Part shown: piece by piece, positions 49,125 to 58,811 of the stretch | How the letters are laid out: each line of letters starts with the position of its first letter | How positions within the stretch are numbered: the stretch's first letter is position 1 | Assembly: GCA_001414345.1 (NCBI GenBank) | Contig: LLCB01000035.1 | Coordinates: 186,001-250,000, forward strand | Direction: 5' to 3' | From: Hymenoscyphus infarciens | Taxonomy: Eukaryota > Ascomycota > Leotiomycetes > Helotiales > Helotiaceae | DNA length: 64,000 nt | Notes under the pieces: generated by a model | What the model was told of the DNA's origin: nothing | The model's input: the letters and a program-made list of their open reading frames with translations, nothing else | The model's database searches: none | Made by a program: the position numbers and the translations under genes

Positions 49125-51163
49125 TCATTCTTCAGATTCTTAAGGAGGAGAGAGAAACTTTGTATTATTAGTACATTTATAGACTTGCGGGCGTTATTAG
49201 ATTTATTAGAATTTGTTCTCGTTTTTTCCCTCTTCTTCTCTAGATCTAGACAGCTTTCGCAAGCTTTGTGGCATTAGGATTTGGTGTTTGCTTTTATATT
49301 GTTCCCTAAAGTCTAAATAGAATTTTCCTTGTTCCTTAAACATGAGTTTTCCCGAATATTCCCGAATACAAATTGTCGAGTGCCCTGAGCTTGTTTTAAT
49401 CCTTCTTCCTCATTCGGAAGTCCATCTACAGTTCCAACCTCCCTTCTTCCTAAGAGCAAAACTCTAGTTATCTCCATTCCTTATTTCCATCCAAAACATC
49501 CAAAACATCCAAAACCTCAGTTATCAAATCCAAGGGGTTTTCCGAAAATTAGGAAGTCAGAACCGAGGATGACAAATACCCGACGTGCCTGAACATACTG
49601 TGTCCTTAAGTGCCAGGCCTTTCTGGGTTGCCTCGGAACTTAAATATAATATAGTACAGTATTACGAAACACTGTCTAGTGTTGGTAAATTCTTACTCAA
49701 CACCCGCTATTCCTTCAAGTTGCGTCACGAGAGCAACACCTTCGTATTTGATCAATATATATTTCCATTTAGATACGAAAAGCAGATCAATGTGCGAAAG
49801 AGGATAAAGTATTTTTGGACCCATTGGCTTCTCACTTTTTGTTGCTTGAATTGGTTGAAGTGAAGTTGTGCGGGGAGATGTTAGGGTTTCGTGAAATATA
49901 AAGTGTGTATCAATATGGTTTAATATAACGTTACTACATTATGTACCTCGTATAACGAGAAGAGAACCCGTTGAGGTAATTTGAGGTTACCTAAACAGGA
50001 AAAAACTTGAGAGAAGGGAGACGTTCATTTCGGAAATAGTACTTCCGAATATGCGCGAGCTCTGCCCAAACTGCTCTCCGCTCTCCCATGTTTTAATTTT
50101 TTAAAGCGTCTTTACTATAGACTAGACGAGTTTCAATGGACATGAAAGTGTCAAAAACTTCATCATATACTCAATCCTCACCTCTACCCCTCGTCTCCCT
50201 CCCCACCCACCTCGTAAATCGCAACTTTAAATGAGCAACCCAACAACAAAACAAGCATTCGACCCATCCCTATCCCCATCCCCATCAACAAGCACGGAAC
50301 CTCTCCCTCCCGACTCCTTCCCCTCTAGAAAAAACTCGTACCAATCTCCCTCCCCTTCATAAACATCACCCCACAAATGTAGGCTTAGACCTCTATTTCC
50401 ATTTTCCATACCTTTTCAACATCCGTTAACATAAAACACAGTCAATCTATCTTCGTAAAATCCCATCATCCACCCAACAAGTTAACGTTACGTACTCCAC
50501 CTTCAAGGATCCAAGCGTCTCCCATCTTCCATCTCCCATCTCCCATCTTCCTTCTCTAGGTATCTCACAATACCAGAATGTGGGGTCTAAAGCCCCCAAC
50601 TCCCGAATTCTTTGCTGCCCCCAGATCCAGGTACCGAGCTTACTAACACCCTTCCTTGACGCCTTCCAACCAGACAAGACGTATGCGCCTGCATATGCAC
50701 TTCACGCGTGGGATTGGAATGGGGTGGCGTATAATCGGTGTTCATCTGTCTTGTCATCCATCCACCACATCCGCCCGCGGATCCTGATACCGCGCGACAC
50801 GCAACCACCGATGACAAGAGGCGGAGGGACCAAGCGGATGTCGGGTGTGGTGCGGGACGGGACGTGGTTTGTGGTGAGGGGAGGGAGTCCGGATAGTGTA
50901 TGGCAGAGGAAGGGGGAGGGGAGAGATGAAGGGACCACCCCTAATCTCCGCGCATGCCATGGCGTTGAGTTCCCTTCCCGCTGGTAACACTGGGGATCAT
51001 ATGACTCGTATCTTATCACGACGTGGATGTAATATTGAGGTCGGAAGACGGATTTGAGATTGGTCACCTTATAGGGCTGTGAGATCGTATATCAAGAGAT
51101 TACGGGAACCGAATATGGGACTCGAGATGGAAAGACCCGAAGTGCCTGAAGTGACTCTAAGTA

Positions 51164-51231
51164 TCCTTTATTAAGGGTAGAAGAGGGATGCGAAAGGTCC
51201 TTTATTAAGGGTAGAAGAGGGATGCGAAAGG
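51164..51231 (+). repeat. Perfect 34-bp tandem duplication
   Basis: The unit begins TCCTTTATTAAGGGTAGAAG and ends GATGCGAAAGG. Copies are at 51164-51197 and 51198-51231 with no mismatch, so the duplication is recent. Confidence 0.9.
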
Positions 51232-51677
51232 AAGACTACTCATCATATCATTGATGGGGTGACTTTCTTTGCCACCAGATTTTCAGCTTTCATCATCCGA
51301 GTATTCGTCAGCGAGGCAGTGAAGACTGACCTCGACATCGCCCTGTAACTTTTCGTTCCCTCTATGAGAAGTGACTGAAAGCATATTGGCTAAGAGCGCA
51401 AAGGAAAGGAAATTACCAGCCAAAGCAAAAGGATAAAAGACGAAGAAGGGGGAGCATAAGGATATGACATCTATCGGAGATAGAAGTGGGAGTTGGATGG
51501 CCTGCCAAATAAACCATGAGAACGGAGAGAGGGTTGCTATACAAAATCTTGAGATTGATGTCTATGAGAACAAGTCTACTTGATCTGAAGTAGAGTTCAG
51601 GGTATCATATGCCGCCTTTCCTACTATACATTTTCCTATCTTACATGTGTTCATCCACAGGATATTGGTACAAGAGT

Positions 51678-53683
51678 CTATTTCCCAACGCAAAACCTAG
51701 TTCCAAAAGTTAGCCAAAACATGCAACAGAACCTCAGGAGAGAAGACTCACTTTTCAAAAACAACCCCCAAAACGTCTTCCACATCACCAGCATCGCCAC
51801 GACCAGTAATAAGAGCAAGACTTTTAGCTGCCTCCCTCAAATGTTCAGCAGCAATAACAATATCCGGTTCTCCAGTATAAGAAGACTCCGTCCCTCTTTT
51901 GGCCTCGCGTTGATATTCTTGCAGAGATTGCGAAGCACTGGAAAGTAATTGCCTCGCCCGTTCCGAGACACCAACGGCCTCCATTAAGTTAGGCGGAAGA
52001 TAAGTCATATTTTCAAAAACAGTGACCAGTTCGTTGGTCAAGGCATGAATATTTCCAGGATCTCCATCTTCTTCTGACGGTTGGTATCTTTTGGCATCTA
52101 GACAAGAAATCGGTACGACTTTCATTCTCTCATCGATGAAAGGGGCCGTCTCGTCTTTGAACTGGATAAGTAATTTCTTCAAGACTTCGTGTGACACATG
52201 TTCGCATTTGTTGACTACTATGATTGACGCTGGTGCTGTTTTCGCCAAGATGAGTGACTCGGCATCGAACACTATTTCAAACTTATCTGGCGATTTAGAA
52301 GATGCCTCCACAGAAGTAAGGGCTATGACAAAATCCGACTCCGAAGCTTTGTCTTTTGCACGCTGAATGCCCTCTTCTTCGATGCTTCGTTTGTTTGTAT
52401 GTGAGGGGAGGCTGAGTGTACGCCTTACACGTCCCGTTTTACCACTCTCTTCTCTCTCTCGAATTTGACGCAAACCGGCTGTGTCGGCGAAAGTGCACAG
52501 GTAGCCACGGATATCAAGACTCACCTCCACAATGTCGCGAGTGGTACCTGCTTCGTGGCTTACAATTGAGGCCTCACGCCCAACAATTTGGTTCATCAAT
52601 GAACTCTTTCCTGCATTTGGAGGACCAAGCAATGATATCCGTATTCCTTTCCGGAGCAATTCGCCACAGTGACTGGCTTTGATATGATCCGCCATGATTG
52701 CCAAAATGGTAGAGACCTTTTCGGTAACCCCTTTTAACAAAGTCGTAGGAGACTCATCAAAATGTTGGTCCTCAGAAAAGTCAATCAGAGCTTCCATTTC
52801 GCCGCGCGCCTCCAACAATGTCTGCCTCCATCTCTCGTATCGCTTCCCTGAGTTTTTCGTCTGCCCTTTGATGGCCGCCCGGTGTTGTTGCTCTGTTTCT
52901 GCTTCCAATTGATCGCCCAACGCTTCCACCTGTGTCATATTCAACTTCCCATTGTAAAATGCTCGTCGAGTAAACTCGCCGGCTTCCGCGTACCGGATTG
53001 GGGATTCCGAGGGAACCATCGAGATGGCACCTAGAACTGCCTTCACCGTGGCGTTTCCTCCATGGGTATAAAATTCCAGCAGATCTTGTCCTGTTTGTGT
53101 TCTTGGTTGTGGGAAATAGACAACTACAGCTTGGTCTACGCTATGGAGCGGGATATCGGTGGGGTGATACAGTGTCTTTACGTTCGCCTCTCGAGGTGTT
53201 GGGGGCCATTGGGCTTTTTTGCACATTTCCCTGTATATCTAGGGTTTGTATTAGAGATTGTCTAAAGATCCGGATTGAATGTGAGAGACTAACGTTAAGA
53301 CAGGCCGGACCGGAGACTTTGATCACAGCAATGCCCGCTTTGCCAGGAGCAGAAGCGAGGGCATATATGGTGCTTTCGAGGCTTCCCGTTCCATAGTGTG
53401 ATTCCACCGGGGCATGGGATTGTGTTATCGATGTTGGCCTCGTTATTCTCCTTCCCGGTCGGATTGACCTGACCTGCCTTGGACGCAGCTGGATAGATTT
53501 GGGCATGCAGCGCCGAACAAGAGGTCCCCCATCTTTAGCGAAACGAAGGGGAGGATCGATGGTACTCAGGCTGGTGGGAGTCGCAGTCGAGTATGGCGAT
53601 GGGGCCGGTTTGCTGAAAACATGGCGATAATTTGAAGATGAGCAGGAGTAGGCGTAGGCTCTAGTAGAAGCATTCCGTAGCAT
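51678..53683 (-). CDS. MSS1: Mitochondrial tRNA-modification GTPase (TrmE/GTPBP3 family)
   Basis: Three exons close in phase to 631 residues: 53683-53294, 53238-51752 and 51696-51678, with 55-nt introns. The first 90 residues are Arg/Ser-rich without acidic clusters, a mitochondrial presequence. The TrmE N-domain follows (TIYALASAPGKAGIAVIKVSG, then HGGNATVKAVL and FTRRAFYNGKL). The G domain has G1 GPPNAGKSS (335-343), G2 AGTTRD, G3 DTAGLR (382-387) and G4 NKCE (the usual Asp replaced by Glu). The tiny last exon supplies the C-terminal FCVGK with the family's essential Cys. With MTO1-type partner it makes the 5-carboxymethylaminomethyl (taurinomethyl in animals) modification of wobble uridine in mitochondrial tRNAs. 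About 22 extra residues (SGKTGRVRRTLSLPSHTNKR) follow switch II; no phase-compatible intron removes them. It is divergent from the HAD gene. Confidence 0.95.
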
Positions 53684-53991
53684 TGGGGTGAGCTGAGCTG
53701 GTCTTCTATTGTCAAGCTGGTTTGCTCTCAGTAAGAATCCGCAGATGAGCCTCGGGGATAAATTAACACGTGACTCGGAATTTTGTCTGATTATCGACCG
53801 ATATAGACTTATGTTGGACTAACACTTAGAATTTCGTCAATACTTTAGCTCTATGAACTATTTCTTCTACATCATGTCCCTTCTCGAATCGACTACGAAA
53901 ATACTCTTCCACCACTTTGAAGCATCAAACAGTTCTCACCATCAAAAAGTTCTCACCATCGACCAAACTCGGTGAAACCCAACTGGGAAAT
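53684..53991. promoter_or_regulatory. Shared promoter of the MSS1-like and HAD genes
   Basis: Only 308 bp separate the divergent start codons. It contains a palindromic E-box CACGTG followed by AC at 53767-53774, the sequence bound by Cbf1-type bHLH factors in yeasts. Regulation by such a factor is inference only. Confidence 0.45.
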
Positions 53992-54648
53992 ATGAAAATC
54001 GATCAACTAGCCTCAGTTCTGCCCAGAAAATCGTGGGTCGGATTCGACCTCGATGACACATTACATTATTCCCGAAAAGCCTCTACTCAAGCAACAACAA
54101 AAACCCTCGAAGCTATTTCAAACATATATGGTCCCAAACTTCCCGAATTACAAACTAAGTACACCGAAATTCTTACCCAAAAAACCTCTCAATACTTCAC
54201 CGACGGCAAAACATCACACGTGTACAGAAGAGAGGGATTCGCCGCTCTTCTTTCTCATTTCTTGCTACCCCTAGAAGAGGATTTTCTCAACGACTTGGTC
54301 AAAATTTATGAGAAAACGATGATGGCATCTTTGGAACTCATACCCGAAACCTTTAAGGCACTTTTGGCGGCCAAGGAAAAAGGATGTAAGGTTGTCGTTA
54401 TGACTGAGGGTCCACAGGATGCACAAGAAAGAGCTATTGAGAAGCTTGGGATTGCGGATAAGATCGACTTTTTTGCAACAACGAAGAGATTTGGTGTCTC
54501 CAAGACGAATGGGTTGTTCCTAAAAGTCATCGAGTATTTGGGAATAGATGCTTCGGATATGGTTTACATTGGGGATAGCGAGGAGAGGGATATGGTGCCC
54601 GCAAGAGCGGCGGGGATATTTGCAATACACTTCCAAGCCGATGAATAG
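53992..54648 (+). CDS. HAD-superfamily hydrolase
   Basis: Single exon of 218 residues. HAD motif I is FDLDDTLHYSRK (nucleophile Asp and Asp+2), motif II is the Thr in VVVMTEG, motif III is a Lys in the region KRFGVSKTNG, and motif IV is GDSEERDMVPARAAG. The helical cap lies between motifs I and II, the subclass I layout seen in phosphatases such as phosphoglycolate or nucleotide phosphatases. The substrate is unknown. The frame extends upstream, but the first ATG is at 53992, so the usable protein starts MKIDQLASVLPRKSW. Just upstream, AGTTCTCACCATC is repeated twice. Convergent with the pepsin-like gene, 96 bp between stop codons. Confidence 0.9.
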   Translation: MKIDQLASVLPRKSWVGFDLDDTLHYSRKASTQATTKTLEAISNIYGPKLPELQTKYTEILTQKTSQYFTDGKTSHVYRREGFAALLSHFLLPLEEDFLNDLVKIYEKTMMASLELIPETFKALLAAKEKGCKVVVMTEGPQDAQERAIEKLGIADKIDFFATTKRFGVSKTNGLFLKVIEYLGIDASDMVYIGDSEERDMVPARAAGIFAIHFQADE

Positions 54649-54744
54649 AAGGGGTAAATAATCTTGGCATGCATTACTAGAATTAAGATAACGTAAGTCG
54701 ATCTAAAAGATATATACATCGAATACAAGTAATGTAATAATCAA

Positions 54745-56952
54745 TCAAGTGCTTCTGCCCCTCTGAAATCCCCTAGTGTGCGGAGGTGGTGTAAGAGATA
54801 TTTCTCGAGTTGGAGATCCAAGAGGGGATAAATGCCTCGAGGTATCCATAAAAGGTGTTGCTTCCGTGGCAGGAGCTCTTGGACTGGCAACTCTTGACGG
54901 AGGTGCTTGAGGACTAACAAGCTCATCTCTTCTCCCAGACTGTCTTCGATCTCTCCCAAACATTCTCATCGATCCTTTATTTTGACCTCTCTCATGTGTA
55001 CTCCCACTTCCCAACATCTCCGAAGCTACCTCTTCTGCGGGCAATTCGAATACCGGAAGGCTGTCGCCTTCTAAAACTGCATACACTTTCCTTCCATCTA
55101 CTTCAAGTGCTCCAGTCCTAGGAACTGCAGGTCCTGTGGAGGTTCCATCGAGTTCGGGCTTGATAATGTCCGGGTTGTTAACCGCAGCATGAGCTAACCC
55201 TGAAGCAACACCTGCCTCTTGTTTCCTCTTCCGTCGAGGTTTCAAAAAACAAAACCACAGCAGTAAAGCTCCAACCAGCAAAACAAAAGCAGCACCGCCA
55301 GCGATACCACCTACTGCCGCCATGGGAAAAATGTTGCTTGTGCTTGTTGGAGAAACCGTGTTGTTTGATTTTGGTAGAATTGGCACGATATTTGCGACCT
55401 GACGTGCATTCCATTTGCACTGTGAGACCGAAAAGTTCTTGCGCTCGTAATCTGCGATGATGTATGCTTCTTGAAGGAATGTTCGTCCGATTCTGTGTTG
55501 AGTGGAGTTATCTGCACGTTTGAGGGGAAAGTATCGTGTTGGGGTTTCGGAAAGCGGTGCTGATGCTGTGAGATCGAAGGCGGAATATGGAAGAGAGATT
55601 TCGACAGCTGAAGATGGATCCTCGGGGCTTAATTTGAAGGTAATGCTAGGATTTCGGTACGAAAGTGCGTCATGTTGAGATTCATTTAGAAAGTAGAACT
55701 TTGATGTCTCGTTCCATACAAGTCCAAATGCATTCTCAAAAAGTTTGCATGTTGAGTTTGGCAGGTAGATAGCAGCGATGGTTGAGTCAATGGTTGAATG
55801 GATAGGGGATTCGAGTAGTGACAAACTGTTATTTGTTGTGATGCTTTGGATCGTGACGTCGAGGCTTTCTCCTAACGTGAAACTAACGTTGTTTGGTATG
55901 AACTTTGATTGATCGTATCCCCCTAAAACTATGCTTCCGAGTACCTTGTTTTGACCTTTCCCATAGCTGGTTAGCTAATTTCCAATATATAGAATAGTTA
56001 GGCATTACGCTGTGTGCACCCACTTTGTTTCGATTGTGCAAAAAGTCTAGGGTGATGGGAAGTATTATTCAAGAGTACTTAGGAGAATGAAGGAGGTGAG
56101 TTTCCGGTTCTTCTAAACATTCTTAGACAATACTTTCATTGCCTTAAGCTATTTCGCACAATGCAAGGACCGCCAAGTGTACGTAGAGTAATGCTTACCT
56201 CCAGCTAGATGAGATGAAATGAATGAATAACCTACGATATTGATTTCCAGCGGTATATCCCCAGCTGATGCTTGGTATCAGAGACATGTTGCGCATATTC
56301 TCCATCAAGCTTGGTATAGGATTGTTGTAACTCCCAAAGTTGCTCGGACTTGGGTTCAATCCTAACAACCCCATGTAGAAATCTTTCGTTGCAATACCTG
56401 CCAACGTTTGATTTTTCACAGTTGTGCCATCTTTGCCTTGCCAACTGAACGAAATATCGTCGAACCCATATCTTCCTTTGCCACTGAAACCCAATTCTGA
56501 TTCTAATGTCAACGCATATATGCTGCTCGAGAGGTTGACTTGGAGTGGTGAGTAAGTGATGGAGTCGTTAAAGGAATAGAATTCGCCCCGCAACTTCTTG
56601 CAATTGATCGGGTCGCCTGCTCCACATCCCTCTGGGGCCACCAACATGGTTTGAGTTCCGGCTGTGGAAATAAGTACTTTCATCGTTTGGGGCGGAGTGC
56701 CAATTTGAAGACCAAAGCTCGACCAGCTGCCATCGTTTCCATCCCTTTTGAAATCAGCATTGTGCGGCCGAAAGAGTGCGATGGACATATTTACCACTGC
56801 CCCGTGGGTTGAACAACTATTGGCGCTGGATGAGTCTCTCGCGAACTGAAGATGTTTGTAGAACCAAGAGTGAAGGTTGGGAAACGAGTGACACCAAGGA
56901 AGAATACCAGCCTTTGCGGGCTGCTCTTTCGCGGCTCCCACGGCGCAAACAT
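54745..56952 (-). CDS. Membrane-anchored pepsin-like (A1) protein lacking the first catalytic Asp
   Basis: Three exons close in phase to 630 residues: 56952-56795, 56744-56232 and 55966-54745. The N-terminus has a hydrophobic stretch (RLVFFLGV, about 14-21), then APIVVQPTGQWDGNDGSWSS and LQIGTPPQTMKVLISTAG. The usual DTG is replaced by STAG (79-82), so the first active-site Asp is missing. The second site keeps IDST (Asp284). Several N-glycosylation sequons follow, then a transmembrane helix at about 441-465 (VGGIAGGAAFVLLVGALLLW) and a basic, Ser/Pro-rich cytoplasmic tail of about 165 residues. Similar STAG-bearing proteins are common in ascomycetes; a role as surface sensor or scaffold is inference. 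The long intron (55967-56231) uses a weak GTTATT donor; its ends are less certain. Confidence 0.85.
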
Positions 56953-57392
56953 CTTGCTATCGCAATAAAACACACATAGGACTGGCTTATCTGAAGGTAT
57001 AGTCTCGAAGGAAGGCAAAAAACAGTTGGGATGATAGTTGAGATGATAGAGCGAAGGACAAAATCACAAGCGCTAGCAAAGCACCGCGCAAGAAGAAGAT
57101 AAGCAAGAAATTCGTTCAAAGTTCAAACTAGCCCAAGTCTTGAGAAAAACAAGCAAGAAAAGGTCTTGACTCTGGGCTGGGCAGACACAATACGCAGGTT
57201 GCCCAATCATTTTTCTTGCCGTGAAGGACTGGTGGTTTTCGTAGCGCTTGCCATGGACAAGGTGATGGGAGGGATTGGAGAACAAGGAAATCTGGATGAA
57301 GCCACGAAAATGGCATATTCCGGAGTTGATGTCTTCGGATATTGAAGAAGATTGGTCTATTTAAGAGTGCTGGCTGGAGGCTGAGGGGAAAC
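56953..57392. promoter_or_regulatory. Upstream region of the pepsin-like gene
   Basis: About 440 bp between the start codon and TIR element copy B. Open minus-strand stretches here begin only with non-ATG codons and are taken as leader. No clear TATA element. Confidence 0.4.
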
Positions 57393-57605
57393 AACCTTGA
57401 AGGGTTTTGGTGGGGCCAGTGGACTCTCAATAGACTCTCAGACGAGGGTTAAAGCGTCTTGATTATCCGAATGTCACAGGGCCTCTAAAGATAATCGCTT
57501 TCATGCCTGAGGCTTAAGTTTTTCTTAAGAGCCAAGGATCTTTGAGAGTCACGGTCCTCGCTTGAGAGTTAAAATCGCTTGAGAGTTAGAATCGGTTAAG
57601 CCTCG

Positions 57606-57665
57606 GCAGGGGCCAGGTGCGCAGGGGCCAGGTGCGCAGGGGCCAGGTGCGCAGGGGCCAGGTGC
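57606..57665 (+). repeat. Four tandem copies of a 15-bp unit in element copy B
   Basis: Unit GCAGGGGCCAGGTGC repeated four times without mismatch. The corresponding place in copy A has only degenerate, unexpanded sequence. Confidence 0.88.
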
Positions 57666-57882
57666 GCCAGTGGGCAGGGAGAGGCCAGGGGTACATGCTT
57701 CTTTACTATAATAAGGGCAGTACACGTACGGAGTATACCTATACGGCCCCTACCTATGCGCGCAGGATAACTTTCGCTGAATCGGTCGAATACTTTCTTT
57801 ATATTATAATAGCGTTGACGTTAATTGTTTACGAGCGATACCGAGTTATACGAGTACCCCTGTCTACTAGGCGTATATGCCT

Positions 57883-57960
57883 AGTATAGTGCTTCCGCCT
57901 AGAGTATAGTGCTTCCGCCTAGAGTATAGTGCTTCTGCCCGGAGTATAGTTCTTCCGGTT
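57883..57960 (+). repeat. Four tandem copies of a 20-bp unit in element copy B
   Basis: Unit AGTATAGTGCTTCCGCCTAG-like, four copies with the last two diverged. Copy A has two copies of the related unit (about 39585-39625). Confidence 0.82.
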
Positions 57961-58210
57961 AGTATATACTTATACTAGCCTTAAAGAGCTTTGACTCTTA
58001 AGAGTTATTTAAGAAGTAAGAGCTTTTGATAATTAATTCTCTCTTAAGAATTAAGCTTGCTTGATAGTTAAGGATTTTAAGCCTTAAAATCCTTGATTAT
58101 CGCCTAACAGTTAAGGCAACTACTAACTCTTGGGCGACAATTAATTATGCTTAATTATTGTACGATAGTCTTTAGAGAGTCTACCTCCACCACCTAAACC
58201 CTGTAAGGAA

Positions 58211-58811
58211 CGGGTTATTTCCATTTGCACGTGACTTGCTGGTCGGACAGTAACCAATCAAACTCGGTTTGAGCCCCTCTTCAGTTTTCAGCCAACTTGA
58301 CCACTACCACATCTCTGTCACCAGCCAAACGTCAAGCCTGCCCGATGCGATGGAAACTCCCGCAATGGACAGTAAAAGCAGCAGAGTCTTTGGCTTCTTA
58401 CCTGCCTACATTTCTCGTTCTAACTATCTAGGGCAATATCAACCTAGGTGTTTTGGAATAATAAGGTAAAGTTTGATTATCCTAGAACGGGTGATATATC
58501 TACTGCCGCTTTTATTGTTTACCAGGAGAGACTGTATGATGTTTCACACTTCATTGAGCACTGCCAGAGGTGGCTTTTCTTCGGATTTCTGGGCACCAAT
58601 AGTTTGGTGTTTTGTTTTCTGTGAGTCTTGCTGGCAACCGGAACTGCCCCCCCTCCCCAAGGGGTCATTCAGCCCTAAATGTCCTGCCGTATCCAAGTCA
58701 ACGGAGCCGTCTGATTTTCTCTCCGAAGATTTTTGCCTCCCCTTTCTCTTGAGTCCCCTCGTTTGCTTCGCGATTTGCTTGCGAAAACACGTTCGTTACA
58801 GCGATCTCAAA
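58211..58811. promoter_or_regulatory. Upstream region of the mucin-like gene
   Basis: About 600 bp between element copy B and the start codon at 58812. The frames in it are short and unrecognised. Its closeness to the TIR element means the element could contribute promoter sequence. Confidence 0.4.

Larger units (their letters stand above)
48256..51677. other. Gene-poor region with recurrent AGCATTTTCACCGRCG motifs
   Basis: No recognised gene. Between 48670 and 49124 four near-identical motifs follow pyrimidine tracts ending in AG (see findings). The T-rich plus strand to about 49500 looks like transcribed non-coding or 3' UTR sequence. A perfect 34-bp tandem duplication lies at 51164-51231. 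The rest shows only short unsupported frames. Confidence 0.4.
57393..58210 (-). mobile_element. Terminal-inverted-repeat element, copy B (inverse of copy A)
   Basis: About 818 bp. On the plus strand it starts AACCTTGAAGGGTTTTGGTG and ends ACCTAAACCCTGTAAGGAA, which are imperfect inverted repeats of about 45 bp. The reverse complement is colinear with 39341-40093. It is better preserved (more C and G) than copy A. It contains two internal tandem arrays, 57606-57665 and 57883-57960, that are longer than in copy A. It is non-coding. Confidence 0.75.

Noticed and set aside
53917..53991. Longer N-terminus for the HAD protein starting at 53917
   Set aside because: The frame is open, but the first codon there is TTG. 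The first in-frame ATG is at 53992 and gives a normal HAD N-terminus.
56953..57119. Signal-peptide-like N-terminus upstream of the pepsin-like gene (NEFLAYLLLARCFASA)
   Set aside because: It starts with TTG, not ATG, and is in another frame. No intron joins it in phase to the APIVVQPTGQW exon.
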